NCBI GenBank assembly: GCA_027625125.1
Contig: JAQBXG010000097.1
Span: 1 to 6,446, forward strand
DNA: 6,446 bases
Direction: 5' to 3'
DNA from: Pseudomonadota bacterium
Lineage (GTDB): Bacteria; Pseudomonadota; Alphaproteobacteria; UBA2966; CAIVPW01
Positions 1 through 6,446 of the stretch are shown piece after piece. A program made the position numbers and the translations under genes. Numbering within the stretch: the stretch's first letter is position 1; each line of letters begins with the position of its first letter. A model generated the notes under the pieces. It was not told where the DNA came from. It saw only the letters and a program-made list of their open reading frames with translations, and made no database searches.

Positions 1-1
1 G

Positions 2-1336
2 ATCACGATGCCGCAGCTTTCGCCCACCATGACGGAGGGCACGCTTTCCAAATGGCTGGTCAAGGAAGGCGACGAGGTCAGTTCCGGCGACATCCTCGCC
101 GAGATCGAGACCGACAAGGCGACCATGGAGGTCGAATCCATCGATGACGGCAAGGTCGGCAAGATCCTCGTCGCCGAGGGCACCGACAACGTGCCCGTGA
201 ACGAGGTCATCGCCCTGCTGCTGGGCGAGGGCGAGGACGCCTCCGCCCTGGAAGGCGCCGGGAGCGGCTCGGAAAAGAAGCAGCCGGCCAAGGCCGAGAA
301 GGAGGAAGAACCCGAGGAGGAGAGCGACGACGAGGCCGCCTCCGAGGAAAAGGAAGAGGAGCAGCCCAGGGCGGAAAGGCAGAAGGCCGACGAGGGCAAA
401 TCCGCCAGGCCGGAAAGGAAGGCCGAGGCCGGTTCGGACGACGGCCGCATCAAGGCGAGCCCCCTGGCGCGCAGCATGGCGCGACAGGCCGATCTCGACC
501 TGGGCGGGATCGAGGGCAGCGGCCCGCACGGGCGCATCATCAAGCGCGACATCGAGGCCGCCCTGGAATCCGGCGGTGCGAAGCAAGCGTCTGCCGAACC
601 GGCTCCCAGGGCGAAGTCCGCACCGGCCGCCGTGGCCCCGCTGCCCGAAGGCGTCGCGTACGAGGAGATCAAGGTTTCCAACATGCGCCGGGTCATCGCC
701 GAGCGCCTGCAGGAATCCAAGGCGACGATCCCGCACTTCTATCTCACTGTCGACTGCACCATCGACCGGCTGCTCGAGATGCGCGCCGATCTCAACGGCC
801 GCAGCGACGCCTACAAGCTCTCGGTCAACGACTTCGTCATCCGCGCCGTCGCCCTGGCGATGCGCAAGGTGCCCGAGGCCAACGCCCAGTGGGGCGGCAA
901 CGTCATCCGCCGCTTCAAGGATACCGATGTTTCGGTCGCCGTAGCGATCGAGGGCGGCCTCATCACGCCGGTGATCCGCAAGGCCGACACCAAGGGCCTG
1001 GCCGCGATCTCCGACGAGATGAAGGAACTCGCCCGGCGCGCCCGCGAGGGCAAGCTCGCGCCCGAGGAATACCAGGGCGGCAGCTTCTCCATCTCCAACC
1101 TCGGCATCTACGGCATCAAGCAGTTCGATGCGGTGATCAATCCGCCCCAGGCCGGCATCCTCGCCATCGGCGCGGGCGAGAAACGCCCGGTCGTCAAGGA
1201 CGGCGGCCTCGACGTCGCCACCGTGATGTCCTGCACGCTCTCCTGCGACCATCGCGTCATCGACGGCGCCATCGGGGCCAACCTGCTGACGGCCTTCAAG
1301 GGGTTCATCGAGGATCCCCTGACCATGCTGCTCTAG
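2..1336 (+). CDS. pdhC: Pyruvate dehydrogenase E2, dihydrolipoamide acetyltransferase (5' partial)
   Basis: This is the core subunit of the pyruvate dehydrogenase complex. It carries acetyl groups on a swinging lipoyl arm and transfers them to CoA in the cytoplasm. Numbering from the ATG at base 8, a single lipoyl domain covers about residues 1-75, with the lipoyl lysine K37 in ETDKATME. A linker follows (76-147), then a peripheral-subunit (E3/E1)-binding domain (148-186), a short Ala/Pro linker, and the acyltransferase domain (217-442). The catalytic DHRVIDG has H415 and D419. The frame stays open to the window edge, and family members start with several residues before MPQLSPTM, so the ATG at 8 is internal and roughly five codons are missing. 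SISNLGIYGIKQFDAVINPP is characteristic of PDH rather than 2-oxoglutarate dehydrogenase E2. The linker is unusually acidic (Glu/Asp/Lys runs at 89-140). lpdA follows after 12 bp. Confidence 0.96.
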   Translation: MTMPQLSPTMTEGTLSKWLVKEGDEVSSGDILAEIETDKATMEVESIDDGKVGKILVAEGTDNVPVNEVIALLLGEGEDASALEGAGSGSEKKQPAKAEKEEEPEEESDDEAASEEKEEEQPRAERQKADEGKSARPERKAEAGSDDGRIKASPLARSMARQADLDLGGIEGSGPHGRIIKRDIEAALESGGAKQASAEPAPRAKSAPAAVAPLPEGVAYEEIKVSNMRRVIAERLQESKATIPHFYLTVDCTIDRLLEMRADLNGRSDAYKLSVNDFVIRAVALAMRKVPEANAQWGGNVIRRFKDTDVSVAVAIEGGLITPVIRKADTKGLAAISDEMKELARRAREGKLAPEEYQGGSFSISNLGIYGIKQFDAVINPPQAGILAIGAGEKRPVVKDGGLDVATVMSCTLSCDHRVIDGAIGANLLTAFKGFIEDPLTMLL

Positions 1337-1345
1337 GGGGAGGGG
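1337..1345 (+). promoter_or_regulatory. Strong purine-rich ribosome binding site of lpdA
   Basis: The sequence GGGGAGGGG lies directly after the pdhC stop codon and ends three bases before the lpdA ATG at 1349. It is the clearest Shine-Dalgarno-like element in the window and fixes the lpdA start. The starts of lipA and of the RatA-family gene have no comparable element, so those two may rely on translational coupling; that last point is inference. Confidence 0.6.
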
Positions 1346-1348
1346 ACC

Positions 1349-2749
1349 ATGGCCGAACAGAACTTCGATCTCGTCGTCATCGGCAGTGGCCCGGGCGGTT
1401 ACGTCGCCGCCATCCGCGCCGCGCAGCTCGGCATGAAGACCGCCGTCATCGAGCGCGAGAGCCTTGGCGGCATCTGCCTCAACTGGGGCTGCATCCCGAC
1501 CAAGGCGCTGCTGCGTTCGGCCGAGGTCTATCACCTGATGCAGAACGCCGAGGCCTTCGGCCTGAAGGCCGACAACATCGCCTACGACGCAAGGAAGGTG
1601 GTCGAGCGCAGCCGCAAGGTCGCCGGCCGCCTCTCGGGCGGCGTCGCGCACCTCCTGAAGAAGAACAAGGTCATGGTGATCGAGGGCCAGGCCCGGCTTG
1701 CCGGCAAGGGCAAGGTGAAGGTCGAGAAGGACGGCAAGCCCGCCGCCGATCTTGCCGCCAGACACATCATCCTGGCGACCGGCGCGCGCGCCCGCTCGCT
1801 GCCGGGGCTGGAGCCCGACGGCAAGCTGATCTGGACTTACAAGGAAGCCATGGTCCCCGAAACCATGCCCAAATCGCTGCTGGTCATCGGCTCGGGCGCG
1901 ATCGGGATCGAGTTCGCGAGTTTTTATTCGGATCTCGGCGCCGACGTGACGGTCGTCGAGGTGATGGACCGGGTGCTGCCGGTTGAGGACGAGGAAATCT
2001 CGGCCTTCGCGCGCAAGGCGTTCGAAAAACAGGGCATGACGATCCATACCGGCGCCAAGGTGACGGGCCTCAAGACCGGCAAGGACAACGTGACGGCCTC
2101 GGTCGAAATGTCTGACGGCAAGACCGAGAGCCTTACGGTGGACCGGGTCATCCTCGCCGTCGGCATTACCGGCAATGTCGAGGATATCGGGCTCGAGAAC
2201 ACGAAGGTAGAGGTCGACCGCGGCCATGTGGTGATCAACGAATGGATGGAGACCGGCGAGCCCGGCGTCTATGCGATCGGCGATCTGGCGGGCCCGCCCT
2301 GGCTTGCTCACAAAGCGAGCCACGAGGGTGTCATCTGCGTCGAGAAGATCGCAGGCGAGAAAACCCATCCGCTCAATACCGGCAATATTCCCGGCTGCAC
2401 CTACTGCCGCCCGCAGGTCGCGAGCGTCGGGCTGACCGAGGCGCAAGCGAAGGAAGCGGGCCACGAGGTGAAGGTCGGCCGGTTCCCGTTCATCGGTAAC
2501 GGCAAGGCGATCGCGCTCGGCGATAGCGAAGGGTTAATAAAGACGGTGTTTGATGCCAAGACGGGAGAACTACTGGGGGCCCACATGATCGGCGCGGAAG
2601 TGACCGAACTGATCCAGGGTTATGTCGTCGCCCGCACGCTGGAAACCACCGAGGCCGAACTGATGGAAAACATCTTCCCGCATCCGACCCTGTCAGAAAT
2701 GATGCACGAGTCGGTGCTTGACGCCTACGGCCGGGCCATACATTTCTAA
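1349..2749 (+). CDS. lpdA: Dihydrolipoyl dehydrogenase (E3)
   Basis: This FAD-dependent disulfide oxidoreductase reoxidises the dihydrolipoyl group of E2 and passes electrons to NAD+. The 466-residue length is normal for the family. The N-terminal FAD-binding motif GSGPGG is at 12-17. The redox-active disulfide is C43/C48 in GGICLNWGCIPTK. A second Rossmann motif, GSGAIG, sits at 181-186 for NAD+. The second FAD motif YAIGD is at 308-312. The C-terminal dimerisation domain ends with the catalytic pair H445 and E450 in HPTLSE. All key residues are present. Lying directly behind pdhC, and with lipA next, it is most likely the E3 dedicated to PDH, although E3s can be shared with other 2-oxoacid dehydrogenases. 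A short patch of AT-rich codons (TTA, ATA, GGA, CTA) at about 2534-2572 differs from the strongly GC-biased remainder. Confidence 0.97.
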   Translation: MAEQNFDLVVIGSGPGGYVAAIRAAQLGMKTAVIERESLGGICLNWGCIPTKALLRSAEVYHLMQNAEAFGLKADNIAYDARKVVERSRKVAGRLSGGVAHLLKKNKVMVIEGQARLAGKGKVKVEKDGKPAADLAARHIILATGARARSLPGLEPDGKLIWTYKEAMVPETMPKSLLVIGSGAIGIEFASFYSDLGADVTVVEVMDRVLPVEDEEISAFARKAFEKQGMTIHTGAKVTGLKTGKDNVTASVEMSDGKTESLTVDRVILAVGITGNVEDIGLENTKVEVDRGHVVINEWMETGEPGVYAIGDLAGPPWLAHKASHEGVICVEKIAGEKTHPLNTGNIPGCTYCRPQVASVGLTEAQAKEAGHEVKVGRFPFIGNGKAIALGDSEGLIKTVFDAKTGELLGAHMIGAEVTELIQGYVVARTLETTEAELMENIFPHPTLSEMMHESVLDAYGRAIHF

Positions 2750-2753
2750 ATCC

Positions 2754-3704
2754 ATGAGCGTTCCCGCCGAAACCCCGCGTCCGCGCCACCCCGAGAAGGC
2801 GCACAAGCCGGACAATCCGATCCAGCGCAAGCCGCCGTGGATCCGGGTGAAGGCGCCGACGTCGCCGGTCTATCACGAGACCCGCGAGATCATGCGGCGG
2901 CTCAACCTGAATACGGTCTGCGAGGAAGCTGCCTGCCCCAATATCGGGGAATGCTGGGCGCAGAAGCACGCGACCATGATGATCATGGGCGATATCTGCA
3001 CGCGGGCGTGCGCATTCTGCAACATCGCAACCGGCATTCCCAACGCGCTCGATGGGCTGGAGCCCGAGCATGTGGCGGTCGCGGTTGCCGAACTGGGTCT
3101 GGCGCATGTGGTGATTACCTCCGTCGACCGGGACGATCTCGACGACGGTGGGGCGGACCATTTCGCCAAGGTGATCCGCGCCATTCGCGAAAACTCGCCG
3201 GGAACGACCATCGAGATACTGACCCCGGATTTTCAGAAGAAGCCGGGGGCGATCGAGACGGTCGTCGCCGCGAAGCCCGACGTGTTCAACCACAATCTGG
3301 AGACCGTGCCCCGGCTCTATGCGTCGGTCCGTCCGGGCGCGCGCTATTTCCATTCGCTGCATCTGCTGCACCAGGTCAAACAGCTCGACCCATCGATCTT
3401 CACAAAATCCGGCCTGATGGCGGGGCTTGGCGAAGGCCGGGAGGAAATCCTCCAGGTCATGGACGATCTGCGTGCGGCCGACGTCGATTTCCTGACCATC
3501 GGCCAGTATCTGCAGCCGACCGTGAAACATCACGCGATCGCCCGTTTCGTGACGCCGGACGAATTCGAGGCCTACAAAAAATCGGCCTACGGCAAGGGGT
3601 TTCTGATGGTGTCATCGTCGCCGCTGACGCGGTCGTCCTATCACGCGGACAGCGATTTCGCCGAAATGCGGGCCGCGCGCGAGGCAAAGCTCGCGACCGG
3701 CTGA
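2754..3704 (+). CDS. lipA: Lipoyl synthase (radical SAM)
   Basis: LipA inserts two sulfur atoms into octanoyl groups bound to E2-type lipoyl domains, producing the lipoyl cofactor. The product is 316 residues, standard for the family. The auxiliary cluster motif CX4CX5C is C56, C61 and C67. The radical-SAM motif CX3CX2C is C82, C86 and C89 in CTRACAFC. The C-terminal RSSYHAD at 293-299 contains the conserved serine that ligates the auxiliary cluster. The N-terminal RHPEKAHKPDNPIQRKPPWIRVKAP is typical of alphaproteobacterial LipA. I chose the ATG at 2754, four bases after the lpdA stop; an in-frame TTG at 2718 lies inside lpdA and adds 12 residues unlike LipA. No strong ribosome binding site is visible, so coupling to lpdA translation is possible. 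Its place behind E2 and E3 matches its job of lipoylating E2. Confidence 0.97.
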   Translation: MSVPAETPRPRHPEKAHKPDNPIQRKPPWIRVKAPTSPVYHETREIMRRLNLNTVCEEAACPNIGECWAQKHATMMIMGDICTRACAFCNIATGIPNALDGLEPEHVAVAVAELGLAHVVITSVDRDDLDDGGADHFAKVIRAIRENSPGTTIEILTPDFQKKPGAIETVVAAKPDVFNHNLETVPRLYASVRPGARYFHSLHLLHQVKQLDPSIFTKSGLMAGLGEGREEILQVMDDLRAADVDFLTIGQYLQPTVKHHAIARFVTPDEFEAYKKSAYGKGFLMVSSSPLTRSSYHADSDFAEMRAAREAKLATG

Positions 3705-4132
3705 TGCCGACCCATACCGAAAGACGCCTACTGCCCTACAGCCCGGAACAGGTTTTCGACCTCGTCGCCGATGTCGAGGATTACCCCAATTTCCTGCCCT
3801 GGTGCATAGCGCTCAGGGTGACCGACAAGCGCGACAATGAAATCCGCGCCGACATGGTCGTGGGTTTCCGGATGCTGCGCGAGAAATTCACGTCGAAAGT
3901 CGTTCTCACGCCGAAGACGCAGATCGACGTCGCCTATCTGGATGGGCCGTTCAAATACCTGACGAACCGGTGGCGGTTCCTTCCGGCAGACGGCGGCTGC
4001 GAGATCGACTTTTTCATTGATTTCGAGTTCCGGTCGCGACTGCTGCGGAAGGTTATGGAGCCGTTGTTCCACGAAGCGGTACGGCGGATGGTCCGTGCCT
4101 TCGAGCGCCGGGCGGCGGAGCGGTACGCCTAG
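3704..4132 (+). CDS. RatA/Coq10-family START-domain protein
   Basis: This 142-residue protein has the small START/SRPBCC (polyketide cyclase-like) fold typical of the RatA and Coq10 families. The N-terminal RRLLPYSPEQVFDLVADVEDYPNFLPWC (about 7-34) is the family signature. The central SKVVLTP and GPFKYLTNRWRF, and the C-terminal helix with LFHEAVRRMVRAFERRA, also fit. The fold makes a hydrophobic pocket; mitochondrial Coq10 binds ubiquinone and supports respiration, whereas E. coli RatA was described as acting on ribosome assembly. Databases often call such proteins a type II toxin, but no RatB/RnfH partner lies next to it, and a Coq10-like lipid-binding role is at least as likely. Its ATG overlaps the lipA TGA by one base, which suggests translational coupling. 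The family assignment is solid; the biochemical role is not shown by sequence. Confidence 0.88.
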   Translation: MPTHTERRLLPYSPEQVFDLVADVEDYPNFLPWCIALRVTDKRDNEIRADMVVGFRMLREKFTSKVVLTPKTQIDVAYLDGPFKYLTNRWRFLPADGGCEIDFFIDFEFRSRLLRKVMEPLFHEAVRRMVRAFERRAAERYA

Positions 4133-4163
4133 AAATAACCGAGCGGTACGCTCAGAAGTAAAT
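4118..4163. repeat. Degenerate 23-bp tandem duplication at a convergent gene junction
   Basis: Two adjacent 23-base units, 4118-4140 and 4141-4163, match at 18 of 23 positions, including the first 11 bases without a break (GAGCGGTACGC). The first copy holds the TAG stop of the plus-strand RatA-family gene (4130-4132). The second holds the TGA stop of the minus-strand fusion gene (complement of 4152-4154). Within the second copy, GAGCG-GTA-CGCTC (4141-4153) is a perfect 5-bp inverted repeat with a 3-base loop; the first copy has a weakened version. There is no T-tract, so a classical intrinsic terminator is not supported. Confidence 0.6.
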
Positions 4164-5450
4164 GCGCGCCTCGATGCGGTCGGTGGCGTCGCGGGGCAGG
4201 GGATTGTCCACCCGCGCGGCCCCGGCGGCGGCGAGGACGGCATCGAGCGCATCGCCGCCCGCGTTGTCGAGAATGGTCTCCCGCAGCCGTCCGCGGATCG
4301 GGGCGACGATGCGCCGCCGGGCAAGCTCATTCAGTATCCGCGCCCGCGCCTTACGGAGCGCATCGCCGCGTCCCTTGTAGGGCTTGTACAGCTCTTCGCG
4401 CTTGAGCAGCGACGCCGGGCAGATTTCCGCGATCACGGGTTTGCCGGGCACCGTTTTCTGCATGGGGACCACCCGCGCGCGGTTGGCGGCGACCAGTGGC
4501 TGCAGGACCTGCGAAATACCGGCCCATGTCTGGCGGTAGAGCTTGAGATTATAAGCGCACCAGGGCGCCTTCGCATCGGTGTCGGTGCGCCGCTTTAGCT
4601 CTTTCCCGCCGGTGACGGCCCGCGCGGCGTCGCGGAAGCTGTCCGCGTCGGGATGCGCGGCCGCGAAGGCGCGCACGAACGCCGTCCAGCTGCGCTGGCG
4701 GATGAGGGTGCGCGGGAGGCTGAAGGGAAAATCGAAACCGACGATGCAGTCGCCGAGCCCGGCGACATGTTCGACCAGCGCCGGCAGCGCTTCTTCTTTC
4801 GCAATGCCGCCGCCCGGGAGCGCATCCGCGCGGGTGAGCCGATCGATGCGGACGCCGGCGGCGGTTCGGGTGCCCTCGGCGATCCAGATAAATTTGCCCG
4901 CGTCGCGTGCGCCGGAAAAATCGATCCCGGCGACCCGGTCGGGAAGAGCCGTCGAATGTTTCCGTACAGGGCGGGCAAGGCTTTGAATCATCTCGAACGC
5001 CTTGAGGACGGACGCCCGGCGGACCGCCGAGCGGTCGCCGTCGAACCGGCAGCGTTCGTGGAACGTCTGGCCGCCGCGCCGCGCGGCTGCGATATGAACG
5101 AGGCCGGCCGGCTTGTTCTCGCTCTGGCCGGGACCGGCGACGCCGGTGATCCCGACCGCGATATCGGCACGGGAATGGGCGAGCCCGCCGGCGGCCATCG
5201 CGCGCGCGACTTCCTCGCTGACCGCGCCAACAGCCGGAAACAGCGCCAGCGGTACGCCGACCAGCTCGTTCTTGGCTTCGTTTGTATAGGTGACGAAACC
5301 GCGGTCCACGACATCGGACGAGCCGGCGACCTCGGTCAGGGTCGCCGCGACCAGACCGCCCGTGCAGGATTCGACGGTCGCGATCATTACGCCGGCGCGG
5401 CGGCAGGCCTCGAGGACTTCGGCGGCCCGTGCGTAGAGTTCGGCGTCCAT
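4152..5450 (-). CDS. CinA C-terminal (PncC-type) domain fused to DUF429-like predicted RNase H-fold domain
   Basis: This 432-residue protein has two parts. Residues 1 to about 160 form a CinA C-terminal domain, the family of nicotinamide-nucleotide (NMN) amidohydrolases that recycle NMN into NAD. Its motifs are VESCTGG (26-32), TYTNEAKNELVGV with Y55 and K60, and ITGVAGPGQSENKPAGLVHIA (101-121). The N-terminal CinA domain is absent, as in standalone PncC. From about 172 a second domain begins, resembling DUF429/COG4923-type predicted nucleases: GIDFSGA (D177), GFDFPFSLP (D240), YNLKLYRQTWAGI, EICPASLLK and DNAGGDALDAVLAA (D400, D403). This spacing of acidic residues fits an RNase H-like fold. 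The frame is open throughout; an internal ATG (4989-4991, M154) precedes the second domain and could allow separate translation. I chose the ATG at 5450 because the family match begins there, eight bases after the ispDF stop; upstream sequence in this frame is ispDF shadow. The DUF429 naming is less certain than the CinA part. Confidence 0.85.
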   Translation of the reverse strand: MDAELYARAAEVLEACRRAGVMIATVESCTGGLVAATLTEVAGSSDVVDRGFVTYTNEAKNELVGVPLALFPAVGAVSEEVARAMAAGGLAHSRADIAVGITGVAGPGQSENKPAGLVHIAAARRGGQTFHERCRFDGDRSAVRRASVLKAFEMIQSLARPVRKHSTALPDRVAGIDFSGARDAGKFIWIAEGTRTAAGVRIDRLTRADALPGGGIAKEEALPALVEHVAGLGDCIVGFDFPFSLPRTLIRQRSWTAFVRAFAAAHPDADSFRDAARAVTGGKELKRRTDTDAKAPWCAYNLKLYRQTWAGISQVLQPLVAANRARVVPMQKTVPGKPVIAEICPASLLKREELYKPYKGRGDALRKARARILNELARRRIVAPIRGRLRETILDNAGGDALDAVLAAAGAARVDNPLPRDATDRIEARIYF

Positions 5451-5458
5451 CGATGCGC

Positions 5459-6445
5459 TCACGGAAGCCGGACGACGGCGCTCGCCTGGGCGGCGATGCC
5501 TTCGCGCCGGCCGGTAAACCCGAGGCCTTCGGTGGTCGTTGCCTTGACGCCGACCCGGCCGATATCGATGCCGAGAATCCCGGCGATCGACGCGCGCATC
5601 GCGTCCCGGTGGGGAGCGATTTTGGGCGCTTCGCAGATGATGGTCAGATCGACGTTGGAGATCGTCCCGCCGCGTTCCGATACGAGCCCGGCCGCGTGGG
5701 CCAGGAAAACGCGGGAGTCGGCGCCTTTCCATTGCGGGTCCGACGGGGGGAAATGCGCGCCGATGTCGCCGTCCGCGAGCGCGCCGAGAAGCGCGTCTGT
5801 TACCGCGTGCAGGGCGACGTCGGCATCCGAATGACCTGTGAGACCGCGGTCGTGGGCGATTTCAACGCCGCACAGCACCACCCGGTCGCCGTCGCCGAAA
5901 GCGTGCACGTCATAGCCGTTTCCGATCCGAATATCGCCGCTCATTGCCCCTGCAATCCGTTCGGCCCGCCTGAGATCGTCGGGTGTTGTGATCTTGAAGT
6001 TGTCCTCGTTTCCGGCGACCAGCGCAACGCTCATGCCGGCGGCTTCGGCGACCGCGGTATCGTCGGTATAGGAAACGCCGCCTGCGGTGCGATGGGCGGC
6101 GAGGATCGCGGCGAAAGCGAACCCCTGGGGCGTCTGGGCGCGCCACAGATCGCGCCGGTCCAGGGTCTCTCCGACGACAGGGGGCGAACCGGTCCCGCGT
6201 TTCAGCGTATCCGCGACCGGCATGGCGGGAAGGACGGCATCGGCTTCCCGCAGCGCTGCCAGCACCCGGTCGATGGTTGCGCTGTCGACGAAAGGCCGGG
6301 CAGCGTCGTGGATCAGGACGAACGCGGGCGGATGCGCGGCGAGGGCTTCGAGCCCTTTTCGGGCGGATTCCTGACGGCTTTTGCCGCCGATAACAGGGGC
6401 GGGCAGGTCGATCCCGTCGGTTGCCTCGCGGTATTGCGGCAGGTC
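5459..6445 (-). CDS. ispDF: Bifunctional IspD/IspF enzyme of the MEP isoprenoid pathway (5' partial)
   Basis: This enzyme joins MEP cytidylyltransferase (IspD) to MECDP synthase (IspF), two non-consecutive steps of the non-mevalonate isoprenoid pathway in the cytoplasm. The visible 328 residues (counted from base 6445) begin inside IspD. GGKSRQESARKGL is at 20-32, IHDAARPF at 45-52 (substrate/metal-binding Asp), RAQTPQGF at 102-109, and DNFKIT, with its conserved Lys, at 148-153. IspF starts at about 170 with GYDVHAF (D179, H181) and TGHSDAD (H205), the zinc ligands. GDIGAHFPPSDP (226-237) and KATTTEGLGFTGR (301-313, catalytic Thr) complete it. The IspD start, with the CTP-binding Gly-rich loop, lies beyond the right edge. 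A GTG at 6265 is internal, since clear IspD sequence continues upstream of it. Fused IspDF is common in alphaproteobacteria. The fusion gene with the CinA domain follows after 8 bp, probably in the same transcript. Confidence 0.96.
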   Translation of the reverse strand, partial: DLPQYREATDGIDLPAPVIGGKSRQESARKGLEALAAHPPAFVLIHDAARPFVDSATIDRVLAALREADAVLPAMPVADTLKRGTGSPPVVGETLDRRDLWRAQTPQGFAFAAILAAHRTAGGVSYTDDTAVAEAAGMSVALVAGNEDNFKITTPDDLRRAERIAGAMSGDIRIGNGYDVHAFGDGDRVVLCGVEIAHDRGLTGHSDADVALHAVTDALLGALADGDIGAHFPPSDPQWKGADSRVFLAHAAGLVSERGGTISNVDLTIICEAPKIAPHRDAMRASIAGILGIDIGRVGVKATTTEGLGFTGRREGIAAQASAVVRLP

Positions 6446-6446
6446 G

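Noticed and set aside
889..1986. 365-codon plus-strand open frame across the pdhC/lpdA junction
   Set aside because: It is an Arg/His/Gly-rich out-of-frame reading of two convincing genes.
2718..2753. TTG at 2718 as the lipA start
   Set aside because: It lies inside lpdA, adds 12 residues not typical of LipA, and an ATG four bases after the lpdA stop fits better.
2490..3533. Long 347-codon open frame on the minus strand opposite lipA
   Set aside because: It lies antisense to lipA with all its iron-sulfur motifs. The translation is rich in Arg, His and Asp with no family signature. High GC keeps antisense frames open.
3704..4132. Toxin-antitoxin module based on the RatA name
   Set aside because: No antitoxin or RatB-like partner is adjacent, and the position in a PDH-lipA gene set points to a housekeeping START/Coq10-type protein.
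4141..4153. Intrinsic terminator at the convergent junction
   Set aside because: The stem is only 5 bp and no T-run follows on either strand, so it is noted only as part of the repeat.
5451..5732. Extending the fusion protein upstream by 94 codons to the start at 5732
   Set aside because: The added residues are Arg-rich shadow sequence overlapping the IspF-coding region, and the CinA domain match begins at the ATG at 5450.
4653..5834. 393-codon plus-strand open frame opposite the fusion gene and ispDF
   Set aside because: It crosses two real genes on the opposite strand, shows no recognisable domain, and its Gly/Ala/Arg/Asp-rich translation is typical of an antisense shadow.

Overview
This 6.4 kb window is high-GC and almost entirely coding. 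It looks like the chromosome of an alphaproteobacterium. The evidence is a pyruvate dehydrogenase E2 of the mitochondrial/alphaproteobacterial type, followed by its own E3 and lipoyl synthase, together with a fused IspDF enzyme, which is typical of alpha- and epsilonproteobacteria. From memory, the order pdhC-lpdA-lipA-RatA/Coq10 protein, then CinA-family protein and ispDF on the other strand, matches a conserved alphaproteobacterial neighbourhood. I cannot place it to genus.

The left part, 1-4132, is one tight plus-strand gene set. It starts inside pdhC (dihydrolipoamide acetyltransferase, missing only a few N-terminal codons), followed by lpdA (E3), lipA (lipoyl synthase) and a small START-fold RatA/Coq10-family protein. 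Gaps are 12 bp, 4 bp and a 1-base stop/start overlap, so co-transcription is likely. LipA makes the lipoyl group that swings on the E2 lysine, and LpdA reoxidises that group. Three consecutive genes therefore build and run one cofactor cycle that feeds acetyl-CoA and NADH into respiration. The fourth gene may assist ubiquinone function, which is family-based inference.

The right part, 4152-6446, is on the minus strand and converges on the first. Read in its own direction it is ispDF (two steps of the MEP isoprenoid pathway, N-terminus beyond the window edge), then after 8 bp a 432-residue protein that joins a CinA C-terminal/PncC-type NMN deamidase domain to a DUF429-like domain with a predicted RNase H fold. 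This fusion is the most unusual thing in the window. The two gene sets end 19 bp apart, and a degenerate 23-bp tandem duplication spans that junction and carries both stop codons.

No tRNA, rRNA, insertion sequence, CRISPR array or clear promoter is visible, and no stretch over 300 bases lacks a gene. Apart from the fusion, the window is ordinary core metabolism. I see no evidence of a novel defence or mobile system.
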